Assembly: GCF_035621355.1 (NCBI RefSeq)
Contig: NZ_CP141769.1
Coordinates: 62,001-126,000 of the forward strand
Direction of reading: 5' to 3'
Length of the DNA: 64,000 bases
From: Thiobacillus sp. SCUT-2
Lineage (GTDB): Bacteria; Pseudomonadota; Gammaproteobacteria; Burkholderiales; Thiobacillaceae
The notes under the pieces are model-generated. The model saw only the letters and a program-made list of their open reading frames with translations, was not told the DNA's origin and did not search any database. Made by a program: the position numbers and the translations under genes. Below are positions 53,472 to 64,000 of the stretch, piece by piece. Position 1 is the first letter of the stretch, and each line of letters opens with the position of its first letter.

Positions 53472-53813
53472 TCAATGGGCCGGCTCGATCTTCGTGATCG
53501 TGGCGTCCATTCCCGACACGACGAATTCAAAGTTCACCCGCTGCCCGGCCCTGACCGTCTCCGCCTGGCCGCGGCTGATTCTGAAGGGCATGGTCATGGG
53601 CGGCCAGTTGAGGCTCTTGACGGCCCCGTGGGCGAGGGTGATCTTGCCGGCCTTGGCGTCGACCTTCTTCACGACGCCGACGGCCTGGTGCGAGGCGCCG
53701 GGCTTGGCCTGCTGGCCGCCCATGTCCATGCCCGGCATGACCGAATCGGCGCATGCAGCACCGGCGCCCAGGGACAGGATGATTGCGAGCGTGAGCGGGA
53801 GGGTCTTCTTCAT
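53472..53813 (-). CDS. cusF: CusF-like periplasmic copper-binding protein
   Basis: This 113-residue protein has a signal peptide (residues 1-22), a His/Met segment (MPGMDMGG) and a CusF-type OB-fold with the W-x-x-M-x-M copper site NWPPMTMPF (about 73-81). CusF proteins capture Cu(I)/Ag(I) in the periplasm and hand it to the CusCBA pump. It is the last gene of the operon. Its ATG overlaps the CusA stop by 4 bp. Confidence 0.92.
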   Translation of the reverse strand: MKKTLPLTLAIILSLGAGAACADSVMPGMDMGGQQAKPGASHQAVGVVKKVDAKAGKITLAHGAVKSLNWPPMTMPFRISRGQAETVRAGQRVNFEFVVSGMDATITKIEPAH

Positions 53814-56800
53814 GATGCTTCCTTTGATTTCAGGTTGGAGGAGGAGTTCATCGGACGCCCGCGCATGAGCAGGTAGGCGGCGGGGATCACGAACATCGAC
53901 AGCAGCGGCGCGGTGATCATGCCGCCCACCATGGGCGCGGCGATGCGGCTCATGATCTCGCTGCCGGTGCCGCTTCCAAGCAGGATGGGCAGCAGGCCGG
54001 CGATGATGACCGCCAGCGTCATGGCCTTGGGACGCACGCGCAGCACGGCGCCTTCGCGGATGGCGTCGATCAGCGCGGGCCGGCTCTCCTCGCCGGCGTC
54101 GAGCCGTTTCTGCCACGCCTGTTTCAGGTAGACCAGCATGATCACGCCGAACTCCGCCGACACCCCGGCCAGCGCGATGAAGCCGACGCCGGTGGCGACC
54201 GAGAGGTTGAATCCCATCCAGTACAGGAACCACACCCCGCCGGTCAGTGCGAACGGCAGCGTCGCCATGATCAGCAGGGCTTCGTCGAGGCGTGCGAACG
54301 TGAGGTAGAGCAGCACGAAGATGATCAGCAGCGTCGCCGGCACGACCAGCTTCAGCCGCGCGTTGGCCCGCTCGAGGAATTCGAACTGGCCGGAATACGC
54401 GAGGCTCATGCCGGGCTCGAGCCTGACCTCGCGCGCGACGGCGCGGCGCAGGTCCGCCACCACCGACGCGAGATCGCGCCCGCGCACGTCCACGTAGACC
54501 CAGCCGCTGGGGCGCGCGTTCTCGCTCTTGAGCATCGGCGGGCCGTCGGTCACGACGACCCGTGCGACCATGCCCAGCGTGATCTGGGCGCCCGCCGGCG
54601 TGACGATGGGCAGTTGCGTGACGCGCTGCACGGTGTCGCGCCATTCGCGCGGGTAGCGCAGGTTGATCGGAAAGCGTGCCAGCCCCTCGACGGTCTCCCC
54701 GACGTTTTCGCCGCCGATGAGGCCACTCACCACCTCCTGCACGTCGGCGATGTTGAGCCCGTAGCGTGCAGCCGCGGCGCGGTCGATGTCGACGTCGAGG
54801 TAGCGTCCCCCGGTCAGCCGTTCGGCGAGCGCCGACGACACCCCGGGAACCGTGCGCGCCACGCGCTCGACCTGCCGGGCGACGCGGTCGATCTCGGCCA
54901 GGTTCGTGCCGGCGATCTTGACGCCGATCGGACTCTTGATGCCGGTGGCCAGCATGTCGATGCGGTTGCGGATCGGCGGAATCCAGATGTTGGAGAGGCC
55001 GGGCACCCTGACGGTGCGGTCCAGTTCCTCGACGAGCTTTTCCGGCGTCATGCCGGGGCGCCACTGGTCGCGCGGCTTGAACTGGATCGTGGTCTCGAAC
55101 ATCTCGAGCGGGGCGGGGTCGGTGGCGGTCTCGGCGCGGCCGGCCTTGCCGAACACGCGCGCCACTTCGGGCACGCTCTTGATCAGGCGGTCGGTCTGCT
55201 GCAGCAGTTCGCTCGCCTTCTGCGCCGACAGCCCCGGGAGCGCGCTCGGCATGTAGAGCAGGTCGCCCTCGTCGAGCGGCGGCAGGAACTCGCCGCCGAG
55301 GCGGCTCGCGGGCCACGCTGCCGTGAGGAATACCAGTGCGGCGGCGAGCAGGGTCAGCTTCGGCCGCGCGAGCACGGCGTCGAGCATCGGGCGGTAGAGA
55401 CGGATCAGCAGGCGGCTCAGGGGGTTGCGCGATTCTTCCGGCAGCCTGCCGCGTATCCAGTAGCCCATCAGGATCGGCACCAGCGTGACCGAGAGGCCGG
55501 CCGCCGCCGCCATGGCGTAGGTCTTGGTGAAGGCGAGCGGTCCGAACAGCCGGCCCTCCTGCGCCTGCAGCGTGAACACCGGGATGAAGGACAGCGTGAT
55601 GACGAGCAGCGAGAAGAACAGCGCCGGCCCCACCTCGATCGCGGCCTCGGTCACGACGCGCCAGTGGGCCTCGCCGGCCAGGACCTCGCCGGGATGGGCG
55701 CGGTGCCACGCCTCGATCTTCTTGTGCGCGTTCTCGATCATCACCACGGCCGCGTCGACCATCGCGCCGATTGCGATCGCGATGCCGCCCAGCGACATGA
55801 TGTTGGCGTTGATGGCCTGATAGTGCAGCAGGGCGAAAGCGACCAGCACGCCGAGCGGCAGCGACACGATGGCGACCATCGACGAGCGCAGGTGCCACAG
55901 GAAGGCGACACAGACCAGCGCGACGACGATGAATTCCTCGATGAGCTTGTGGCTGAGGTTCTCCACCGCCCGGTCGATCAGTTGGCTGCGATCGTAGGTC
56001 GGCACGATCTCGACGCCCTGCGGCAGGCTTCCCCGCAACGTGTCGAGCTTGGCGTGCACCGCCGCGAGCGTTGCGCGCGCGTTCTTGCCGGAGCGCAGGA
56101 TGACGACGCCGCCGACCGTCTCGCCCTGGCCGTCGAGCTCGGCGATGCCGCGCCGCATTTCCGGCCCGAGCTGGATCCGGGCGACATCGCCGAGCGTGAC
56201 CGGCACGCCGCCGACGAGCTTGAGCGGGATTGCGCGGAAATCGTCGAGCGACGCGAGGTAGCCGTTTGCACGCACCATGAGCTCCGCTTCGCCCAGTTCG
56301 AGCACGCCGCCGCCCGTTTCCTGGTTGGCTGCCTGGATCGCTTCGCGCACCATGGCCTGCGTGATGCCGAGGCTCGCGAGCTTCACCGGATCCAGCACGA
56401 CCTGGTACTGCCTGACCATGCCGCCCACGGTGGCGACCTCGGCGACGTTGGGCAGCGTCTTCAGCTCGTACTTCAGGAACCAGTCCTGCAGGGCGCGCAG
56501 CTGGGACAGATCGTGCCGGCCGGTGCGGTCGACCAGTGCGTATTCGTAGATCCAGCCGACCCCGGTGGCGTCCGGGCCCAGGCTCGACCTCGCCGCGGCG
56601 GGCAGGCGGCCCTGCACCTGGTTGAGGTACTCCAGCACCCGCGAGCGCGCCCAGTAGAGGTCGGTGCCGTCCTCGAACAGCACGTAGACGAAGCTGTCGC
56701 CGAAGAAGGAAAAGCCGCGCACGGTCTTCACCCCGGGCACCGACAGCATCGTCGTGGTCAGCGGATAGGTGACCTGGTTCTCGACGATGCGCGGCGCCTG

Positions 56801-56965
56801 GCCGGGGTAGCTGGTGCGGATGATGACCTGCACGTCGGACAGGTCCGGCAGCGCGTCGACCGGCGTCGTCTTGACTGCCCACACGCCCCAGGCGGTCGCG
56901 AACAGCGCCGCCAGCAGCACCAGGAGGCGGTTGGCGACCGACCAGCGGATGAGCTTCGCGATCAT
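53810..56965 (-). CDS. cusA: CusA/CzcA family heavy-metal RND efflux pump
   Basis: This 1051-residue inner-membrane RND transporter has the twelve-helix, two-large-loop layout and the HME-family segments [13 protein letters not shown] near residue 35 and [17 protein letters not shown] in helix 4. The helix-4 acidic residues and the Met-rich periplasmic path fit a monovalent (Cu/Ag) pump rather than a divalent one, in line with two CusF-type proteins nearby. It couples proton entry to metal export through CusC. The ATG overlaps the CusB stop. Confidence 0.93.
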   Translation of the reverse strand: MIAKLIRWSVANRLLVLLAALFATAWGVWAVKTTPVDALPDLSDVQVIIRTSYPGQAPRIVENQVTYPLTTTMLSVPGVKTVRGFSFFGDSFVYVLFEDGTDLYWARSRVLEYLNQVQGRLPAAARSSLGPDATGVGWIYEYALVDRTGRHDLSQLRALQDWFLKYELKTLPNVAEVATVGGMVRQYQVVLDPVKLASLGITQAMVREAIQAANQETGGGVLELGEAELMVRANGYLASLDDFRAIPLKLVGGVPVTLGDVARIQLGPEMRRGIAELDGQGETVGGVVILRSGKNARATLAAVHAKLDTLRGSLPQGVEIVPTYDRSQLIDRAVENLSHKLIEEFIVVALVCVAFLWHLRSSMVAIVSLPLGVLVAFALLHYQAINANIMSLGGIAIAIGAMVDAAVVMIENAHKKIEAWHRAHPGEVLAGEAHWRVVTEAAIEVGPALFFSLLVITLSFIPVFTLQAQEGRLFGPLAFTKTYAMAAAAGLSVTLVPILMGYWIRGRLPEESRNPLSRLLIRLYRPMLDAVLARPKLTLLAAALVFLTAAWPASRLGGEFLPPLDEGDLLYMPSALPGLSAQKASELLQQTDRLIKSVPEVARVFGKAGRAETATDPAPLEMFETTIQFKPRDQWRPGMTPEKLVEELDRTVRVPGLSNIWIPPIRNRIDMLATGIKSPIGVKIAGTNLAEIDRVARQVERVARTVPGVSSALAERLTGGRYLDVDIDRAAAARYGLNIADVQEVVSGLIGGENVGETVEGLARFPINLRYPREWRDTVQRVTQLPIVTPAGAQITLGMVARVVVTDGPPMLKSENARPSGWVYVDVRGRDLASVVADLRRAVAREVRLEPGMSLAYSGQFEFLERANARLKLVVPATLLIIFVLLYLTFARLDEALLIMATLPFALTGGVWFLYWMGFNLSVATGVGFIALAGVSAEFGVIMLVYLKQAWQKRLDAGEESRPALIDAIREGAVLRVRPKAMTLAVIIAGLLPILLGSGTGSEIMSRIAAPMVGGMITAPLLSMFVIPAAYLLMRGRPMNSSSNLKSKEAS

Positions 56966-58449
56966 GGCCGGGCTCCCGCCTTGTCCAGGCGCTCGACGAC
57001 AAGGCCCTCGTCCGTCTGGCGGACGAAGACCGTGACGTGGTCGCCGGCCTTCAGGCCCTTGGTCAGATCCGGTCGGGCGAGCGGGAAGACCATCGTCATG
57101 CCCGGCATCGACAGCGTCTTGAACGGCCCATGGGTCAGGGTGACTTCGCCGGCGCCGATCTCGTCGATCTTCGCCTCGGCGGGATGCAGGACGACGCCCG
57201 CCGGCGCAGCGGCTGCTTCGCGCCCGGCGCGGGCCATGAGGCCGCTGAGGCTGGCTTCGGAGTCGATCAGGAACTGGCCGCTGGCGACGATCTTCTGACC
57301 GTCCTCCAATCCGGAAGCGATGACCGTGCGGTCGCCGACTTCGGGACCGAGGGTGACTTCGACCGGCGCGAAGCGCCCGTTCCCGTCCGCCACCATGACC
57401 AGTGCGCGCTTGCCGGTGCGGATGACCGCCTCGGTCGGCACGGCGAGCGCGTTGCCTTGCAGATCCGACACCAGCCGCACCTGGGCCGAGAGCCCGGGGC
57501 GCAGGCGGCCGTCCGGGTTCGGCAGTTCGATCCGCACCTGCAGGCTGCGCGCCGCGTCGTTGAGCGCGGGCAGGATCGCGCTGACGCGGCCGCCGATGGG
57601 TTTGCCTGGGAAGCCGGCCAGCTGGACCTCGGCACGGACGCCGGGACGCACCCAGGCCGCGTAGGCCTCCGGCACCGCGACGTCGAGCCAGACCGTACCT
57701 AACCCGTTCACGCGCGCGAGTGTCTGCCCGGCGGCGACCGTCATGCCGGCGCGCACGTCGAGCGACTGCAGCAGGCCACCGCGCGGCAGGCCCACCGTGT
57801 ACCCCGGCTGCGGCACGCCGCGCTGCTCGACGCGGCGGATCAGGTCGTCCGGCATGCCCAGGAGGTGCAGCCGGTCGCGTGCCGCCGCCAGCAGCGCGGC
57901 GTCGCCCGCCGAGCGGATCGCCAGCAGCTCGTGCTGCGCCGCGGCCCATTCCGGCACCAGCAGGGTGACCAGCGGCTGCCCGGGCCGGACCACGTCGCCG
58001 GGCGCCAGCGGCCACACGCGCTCGACGAAGCCGCCGGTGCGGGCTTGCACGATGGCGACGTCGCGTTCGTCGAAGCCGATCAGCCCGCTCGCGTCGATCC
58101 GCGTGGACAGCGGCAGGCGCTCGACGCTCGCCAGGCGCACGCCGAGGTTCTGGACGACGGCCGGGTCGATCCTGACGCCGCCGTCGCCCGTCGTCTCGTC
58201 GGCGTACTTGGGCAGCAGCGCCATGTCCATGAAGGGCGACTTCCCCGGTTTGTCGAAATGCTGCTGCGGCACCATCGGGTCGTACCAGTACAGCACCCGG
58301 CGCCCGTCCGGCGCCGCTGCCGGCGCGGACGCGGCAGTCGGCTTGCCTGCGGCGGCCCGCTGGGCCCACCACCAGCCGCCGCCCGCCCCCAGCCCCAGCA
58401 ACATGCCGGCAACGACGCCGGCGCCCAGTACCTTGATCATCGGCTTCAT
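56962..58449 (-). CDS. cusB: CusB-type membrane fusion protein with C-terminal CusF-like domain
   Basis: This 495-residue adaptor has an N-terminal membrane anchor (7-30), the heavy-metal-binding YHS-like segment [24 protein letters not shown] (residues 52-75, in pieces), lipoyl and beta-barrel parts ([16 protein letters not shown]) and a helical hairpin. After residue 415 a CusF-like domain is fused, with [21 protein letters not shown] retaining the M-x-M copper ligands. The fusion would place a metal chaperone on the adaptor itself. It is between CusC and CusA with 4-bp overlaps on both sides. Confidence 0.92.
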   Translation of the reverse strand: MKPMIKVLGAGVVAGMLLGLGAGGGWWWAQRAAAGKPTAASAPAAAPDGRRVLYWYDPMVPQQHFDKPGKSPFMDMALLPKYADETTGDGGVRIDPAVVQNLGVRLASVERLPLSTRIDASGLIGFDERDVAIVQARTGGFVERVWPLAPGDVVRPGQPLVTLLVPEWAAAQHELLAIRSAGDAALLAAARDRLHLLGMPDDLIRRVEQRGVPQPGYTVGLPRGGLLQSLDVRAGMTVAAGQTLARVNGLGTVWLDVAVPEAYAAWVRPGVRAEVQLAGFPGKPIGGRVSAILPALNDAARSLQVRIELPNPDGRLRPGLSAQVRLVSDLQGNALAVPTEAVIRTGKRALVMVADGNGRFAPVEVTLGPEVGDRTVIASGLEDGQKIVASGQFLIDSEASLSGLMARAGREAAAAPAGVVLHPAEAKIDEIGAGEVTLTHGPFKTLSMPGMTMVFPLARPDLTKGLKAGDHVTVFVRQTDEGLVVERLDKAGARP

Positions 58450-59720
58450 TCGTGGTCCCCCGTGTGCGGGTCGGCATCGTCGCCGTAGGCGTAGTGCAAA
58501 CGCGCGGCGACCTGAAGTTGCTCGCCTTCCAGGGCGATGGACTTGAGCTCGGTGTCGATGCGTTCGCGGCGTGCGGCGATCAGCCCGGTCAGGCTGCCCT
58601 TGCCGCCGCGCCACGCGGCCATCGCGAGGTCGACCTTCTCCTGCGCCAGCGGCAGCAGGACGTTGTGCTGGCGATTGACGGCGGCGGTGAGCCGCTGGTA
58701 ATCCGCGAAGTCGCTCGCCAGCATCGCGGCATGCTCGCGCAGGGCGGCGGCGCGCTCCGCATCGAGGCGCGCGCGTTCGGCACGCGCGGCGGCGATCTTC
58801 GGGTCCTGGCGCGCGCCGGGGAAGACCGGCAGGTCGAAACTGACCTGGACCGACATCATGTCGCCGTACTGCTGGGCGCGGCGCTGGTAGTCCATCTCCA
58901 GCGCCCAATCGGGCCGCTTCGCCGCCTGCGCCTCGGCGATGTCGGCGTCGAGCACGCGTGCCCGGGAATCGAACGCCAGCAGTTCCGGGTGGCGATGCAG
59001 GCGGTGTTCCAGGAGATTGTGTGCGATCGGCCATTCGGGCACGCCGCCCTCGAGGGGGGCGTCGGCCGCAGCGCCGATCCAGCGCCGCAGCGATGCGATC
59101 GCCTGCTCCTGGCGGGCGCGCAATTCGTCGCGCCGCTCGTCGATCAGGGCGGCCTCCTGCCGGGGGGCGACGATGTCCGTCGCCGAGCCCTTGCCGCCGG
59201 CGAGTTCGGCGCGGACCGCGGCCGCGAACAGCCGGTTTTCCGCTGCGAGGTCATCGATGCACGCCAGCTGGCGCTCGACGCTCTGGCGAGCGATCCAGGC
59301 ATCCGCGACCGCACGCAGCACCGTCAGCCGCACGATGCGGGCCTCGGCCTCGCTCAGGGCGACCTGGCCCTGCGCCGCGGCGACGCGCGCTTCGCGCTTG
59401 GCGGCGTTGGGAAACGCCTGCATGAGACCGACGCGCTGCATGGTCATGGCGTCGCGGGTCAGGCTGTAGCGGTCGGCGCCCTCGATCGGCAGGTTGTTGA
59501 TGCCCAGCACGAGCTTGGGGTCGGGCAGGGCGCCGGCAGGAACCCGCAGGGATCGGGCCGCGGCGACGCCTTCCTCGCTGGCCTTCAGCTGGGGAGCATG
59601 CGTTTCGGCGAGGCGCAGCGCCTCGTCGAACGTCAGCGCGTGGCCGGGCGAACTCAGGCCGGCAAGCAGCATGGTCAATGCCATGTGCCCGCACGTGAAG
59701 CAACGGGTAAACGTAAACAC
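58446..59720 (-). CDS. cusC: CusC-type outer-membrane factor (TolC family)
   Basis: This protein of about 424 residues has a signal peptide ending near PGHA and the duplicated helical-hairpin architecture of TolC proteins ([19 protein letters not shown] at the start, [18 protein letters not shown] in the middle). It forms the outer-membrane exit duct of the Cus pump. The GTG at 59720, with AAGGAAG 8 bp before it, gives a normal-length leader; a GTG at 59765 would add 15 residues. Its stop overlaps CusB. Confidence 0.88.
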   Translation of the reverse strand: MFTFTRCFTCGHMALTMLLAGLSSPGHALTFDEALRLAETHAPQLKASEEGVAAARSLRVPAGALPDPKLVLGINNLPIEGADRYSLTRDAMTMQRVGLMQAFPNAAKREARVAAAQGQVALSEAEARIVRLTVLRAVADAWIARQSVERQLACIDDLAAENRLFAAAVRAELAGGKGSATDIVAPRQEAALIDERRDELRARQEQAIASLRRWIGAAADAPLEGGVPEWPIAHNLLEHRLHRHPELLAFDSRARVLDADIAEAQAAKRPDWALEMDYQRRAQQYGDMMSVQVSFDLPVFPGARQDPKIAAARAERARLDAERAAALREHAAMLASDFADYQRLTAAVNRQHNVLLPLAQEKVDLAMAAWRGGKGSLTGLIAARRERIDTELKSIALEGEQLQVAARLHYAYGDDADPHTGDHE

Positions 59721-59786
59721 GATGGTCTTCCTTCGGTTGAACAAGACAGCGTGCCGAGAAGGCACGCGCTCGACGACCGGGAAGCG

Positions 59787-60167
59787 CTAAATGCGGAAGA
59801 CCTGGTACTGGATGCGAAGGGGTGGAGATGCGTCAGCCAGCCAGCCCGGGCGGACGGGGCGGGCGCGAGCAGCGGGCGGTACCGAGAGGCCGACCGGGGA
59901 GGCGGGCGCCGCGCTCGTCAGGACCAGCGGCGGAATGTCGAGCGAGGGCCGATGGTCGGCCTGCACGGAGGGCGCGTGATGCGCCTTGCAGAGCGGCGGC
60001 GATTTGGCGTCCATGCCGTCGGCGCAGTCGGCCGGCATGCCGGCCGACTGCGGGGCGGCGACGGGCAAGTCCAGCGGGCAGGCGTACGCTGCGACCGCGA
60101 GCTGGCTCCATACCAGGATCGCGGTGCACAGGAAGGCGATCAGGCGCCGTGTCTGCTTCCGTAACAT
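59787..60167 (-). CDS. small secreted protein at the head of the cus operon
   Basis: This 126-residue protein has a signal peptide (residues 1-28, SQLAVAAYA) followed by a His/Cys/Met-containing segment (CPLDLPV, GMPADC, CKAHHAPS) and a Pro/Ala-rich tail ending QYQVFRI. It has no named domain. It begins the cus cluster, 66 bp before CusC on the same strand. Similar small exported proteins often open metal-efflux operons and may bind metal. The ATG giving MLRKQTRRL was preferred over a longer reading from 60287 because only it leads directly into a signal peptide. Confidence 0.6.
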   Translation of the reverse strand: MLRKQTRRLIAFLCTAILVWSQLAVAAYACPLDLPVAAPQSAGMPADCADGMDAKSPPLCKAHHAPSVQADHRPSLDIPPLVLTSAAPASPVGLSVPPAARARPVRPGWLADASPPLRIQYQVFRI

Positions 60168-60273
60168 GGGACGGAGCGTAGGAGCAATGTGGCGGCGAGT
60201 CAATGGTGCGGATGGCGGCTTTGCCGCGGCGGAGTCGGGTGTTCGCGCCAATAACTTGCCGCGCGCGGCCATG

Positions 60274-60302
60274 AAAAAGCCCCGCATGAAGCGGGGCTTT
60301 TT
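60274..60302. terminator. bidirectional rho-independent terminator after groEL
   Basis: AAAAAGCCCCGC and GCGGGGCTTTTT form a perfect 12-bp stem with a 5-nt loop. Read on the minus strand it ends the groESL transcript, 28 bp after groEL. Confidence 0.92.
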
Positions 60303-60329
60303 CTGGCTACAGGGAGCCGTGGTGGCGAT

Positions 60330-62313
<1,984 letters not shown>

Positions 62314-62389
62314 TGCAAAGTCTCCATTGCGGTACGTTGATAACCGGCAGCCGGGCTGCCCGATAAATAAGGAGGCGGCGAAGGTGTTG

Positions 62390-62416
62390 TTAGCACTCGC
62401 CGCCATCGAGTGCTAA
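62390..62416 (-). promoter_or_regulatory. CIRCE operator (HrcA-binding site) of groESL
   Basis: TTAGCACTC, nine bases, then GAGTGCTAA is a perfect match to the CIRCE consensus. HrcA binding here represses groESL until heat shock. No hrcA gene is in the window. Confidence 0.97.
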
Positions 62417-62598
62417 TGGTAGGGGCGGAAGGTTTCAATTTCAAGTCCATGGACGATTGTCGGTCGCCATTAGAGTTGATAGGTTTGCCACCAAAGTCGA
62501 CACTCCCGTCGATAAAGCCAGGGCATGCATCGCATGCTAATCCCCTTCGGCTTTGACGGGGTTCTCGCGCACAACCCTCAGTCGAGCCTGTTCGCGCG

Positions 62599-62694
62599 AT
62601 CGACACGTCGGCATAATGTGTCGATGAAAACGGAAAATATCGACACATTTTCTTGACGTGTCGAAGCCGCGTACATAGAGTTCGGTTGTGTCGA
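62599..62694 (+). promoter_or_regulatory. array of TGTCGA/TCGACA half-sites upstream of fic
   Basis: Five copies of TCGACA or its complement TGTCGA occur within 96 bp, at about 62600, 62619, 62640, 62658 and 62688, in alternating orientation. They form two inverted pairs plus one half-site, the last overlapping the possible GTG start of fic. They look like operator sites for an autoregulatory DNA-binding protein, possibly Fic itself through its C-terminal winged-helix-like region. Confidence 0.6.
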
Positions 62695-62708
62695 AGTTTT
62701 CAGCAAAG

Positions 62709-63833
62709 ATGAACATGAACAACGCGAGCTGGAGGCCGGACCGCCCATACAACGACTTGCCGCTCCTGCCCCCCGCGGTCGAGCTGGAGACCCGTGCCGT
62801 GCTGAAGCAATGCATCACGGCCCGCGCGGCACTGGCCGAACTGAAGCAGGCGGCGGAGCTCATTCCCAACCAGGCCATGCTGATCAGCACCTTGCCATTG
62901 CTGGAGGCGCGCGCCAGTTCGGAGATCGAAAACATCGTGACGACCACGGACGAGCTGTTCCGGCATGTTGGACACGAGGCACAAGCCAATTCGGCCACCA
63001 AGGAGGCGTTGCGCTACAGCCGCTCGCTGTTTGATGGCTTCACGGCGCTCAAGCAAACCCAGCTCAGCACGCGCACGGCCGAGCAGATCTGCACCGCGAT
63101 CAAGGGCGTGGAGATGTCGGTCCGCCGTACGCCCGGCACGACGCTGAAGAACGATGCGAACGGTGAAACGATCTATACGCCACCCGAGGGCGAGACGCGC
63201 CTGCGCGATCTGCTGGCGAACTGGGAGCGCTATCTGCACGAGGAAACCGACGTCGATCCGCTGATCCGCATGGCCGTGGGGCATTACCAGTTCGAGGCGA
63301 TCCACCCGTTCAACGACGGCAATGGGCGTACCGGACGTGTCCTGAATAGCCTGTTCCTGATCCAGGAGAATCTGCTGACCTTGCCCATCCTCTACTTGAG
63401 CCGCTACATCATTCAGAACAAGGCCGATTACTACCGGCTGCTCTTGCAGGTGACGCGCGAGCAGGCATGGGAAGCCTGGTTGCTCTACATCCTAAGAGGG
63501 GTGGAAGAAACGGCGAATTGGACGACGGGGAAGATTGGGGCAATTCGCTCCTTGTCGGATCAAACTACGGAGTATGTGCGCGCGAGCCTGCCCAAGGTAT
63601 ATAGCCACGAACTGGTGAGCCTGTTGTTCAGACTGCCGTATTGCCGCATCAGCAACTTGACCGAGGCTGGCATCGCCAAACGCCAGACGGCTTCGCTATA
63701 TCTCAAGCAGTTGGTGGAAGTTGGCGTGCTGAGCGAAGTGAACGCGGGCAAGGAAAAGCTGTTCATTCATCCGAGGCTCATGCAGTTGCTTACGCGCGAC
63801 AGCAATCAATTTACGCCGTACTCGGCCATCTAA
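62709..63833 (+). CDS. Fic family protein (AMP transferase) with N-terminal inhibitory helix
   Basis: This protein of 374 residues (381 if the GTG at 62688 is used) has a canonical Fic motif [12 protein letters not shown] at about residues 199-210, the beta-hairpin flap upstream and an intact inhibitory motif S-x3-E-N (SSEIEN) in the N-terminal helix at about 70-75, which defines class II Fic proteins. A C-terminal winged-helix-like segment ([24 protein letters not shown]) could bind DNA. Such proteins usually AMPylate target proteins or themselves. Both starts have weak ribosome sites. Confidence 0.9.
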   Translation: MNMNNASWRPDRPYNDLPLLPPAVELETRAVLKQCITARAALAELKQAAELIPNQAMLISTLPLLEARASSEIENIVTTTDELFRHVGHEAQANSATKEALRYSRSLFDGFTALKQTQLSTRTAEQICTAIKGVEMSVRRTPGTTLKNDANGETIYTPPEGETRLRDLLANWERYLHEETDVDPLIRMAVGHYQFEAIHPFNDGNGRTGRVLNSLFLIQENLLTLPILYLSRYIIQNKADYYRLLLQVTREQAWEAWLLYILRGVEETANWTTGKIGAIRSLSDQTTEYVRASLPKVYSHELVSLLFRLPYCRISNLTEAGIAKRQTASLYLKQLVEVGVLSEVNAGKEKLFIHPRLMQLLTRDSNQFTPYSAI

Positions 63834-63841
63834 TGCGAAAC

Positions 63842-63869
63842 CCCCACCCGAACTTGCGTTCGGGTGGGG
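63842..63869. terminator. shared stem-loop between convergent genes
   Basis: CCCCACCCGAAC and GTTCGGGTGGGG form a perfect 12-bp stem with a TTGC loop, 8 bp after the fic stop and 8 bp before the stop of the minus-strand gene at the right edge. On the minus strand GGGTTTCGC follows, so termination is likely there. Confidence 0.65.
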
Positions 63870-63877
63870 TGGTTGGG

Positions 63878-64000
63878 TTATGCGGCCTGCTTCATCAGCA
63901 AGCCATTGACGCCTGTACCTTCCGGCGCCGGTTTGACGATGGGGTCGATCCCCCTGGCCACCAATCCCATCCTCAGCTTCTCGGACTGACTTGCGCCACT
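63878..64000 (-). CDS. C-terminal part of an unidentified gene, cut by the window end
   Basis: An open frame runs from the right edge to a TAA at 63878-63880, giving 40 residues ending in GLVARGIDPIVKP, then a short Gly/Asn tail and MKQAA. The composition looks coding, and a good hairpin follows the stop. No family is recognised from so short a piece. Confidence 0.4.
   Translation of the reverse strand, partial: SGASQSEKLRMGLVARGIDPIVKPAPEGTGVNGLLMKQAA

Noticed and set aside
62314..62687. A small gene between groES and fic on either strand
   Set aside because: Open frames here lack ribosome sites and overlap the CIRCE and half-site array; the region reads as regulatory DNA.

Overview
The window is GC-rich chromosomal DNA from a Gram-negative bacterium, most likely a betaproteobacterium of the Rhodocyclales/Thiobacillus type. 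That placement is inferred from gene content: a B12-dependent ribonucleotide reductase, the DUF4212/VC_2705-type sodium:solute symporter beside a CBS/DUF294 protein, Bat/MoxR genes, a CusCBA system and abundant c-di-GMP proteins. No rRNA is present to confirm it. Genes are packed tightly, and many neighbours are coupled by ATGA or GTGA stop/start overlaps. GTG starts are common.

Layout. 1-9.3 kb: a DUF3365 haem lipoprotein, an HDOD protein, a GIY-YIG protein, then patatin phospholipase and adenosylcobalamin ribonucleotide reductase (minus strand), SrkA kinase, an NAGGN-type amidotransferase and an MltB transglycosylase. 9.3-13.3 kb: small housekeeping genes (DUF2237, zinc ribbon, EamA, Rnk, thioredoxin-HEAT, metallo-hydrolase, rhodanese). 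13.3-17.9 kb: a coupled minus-strand catabolic operon (AEC carrier, tartronate semialdehyde reductase-like enzyme, a hydroxyacid dehydrogenase fragment, succinate semialdehyde dehydrogenase, arginase). 18-23.3 kb: PbpG diverging from a histidine kinase / GGDEF-EAL response regulator pair. 23.3-28.4 kb: a four-gene ABC exporter. 28.6-35.5 kb: a complete MoxR-DUF58-DUF4381-BatA-BatB-BatC-BatD operon, followed by a proton-pumping P-type ATPase.

38,045-43,477 is a compact integrative element of about 5.4 kb inserted in the 3' end of a tRNA-Phe gene. It is bounded by exact 46-bp direct repeats (the displaced tRNA 3' half on the left, the rebuilt tRNA on the right). It carries an integrase, an excisionase-like HTH protein, a probable replication initiator, a protein with an AT-hook-like tail and a three-gene, overlapping cargo cassette headed by a TIGR04255-family protein. 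The cargo is visibly less GC-rich than the chromosome and has its own extended -10 promoter. No function can be read from known domains for the cargo, so it is the best candidate here for an undescribed system, plausibly defence or toxin-antitoxin-like.

43.7-48.9 kb: a CBS/DUF294 regulator, the two-subunit symporter and a DnaQ-like exonuclease. 49.2-53.4 kb: a GAF/PAS/GGDEF protein, an MFS transporter and a GDCCVxC protein. 53.5-60.2 kb: a copper/silver efflux operon (secreted metal-associated protein, CusC, CusB with a fused CusF-like tail, CusA, CusF). 60.3-62.4 kb: groES-groEL under a perfect CIRCE operator. 62.7-63.8 kb: a Fic protein preceded by an array of TGTCGA half-sites. The right edge cuts through an unidentified minus-strand gene.
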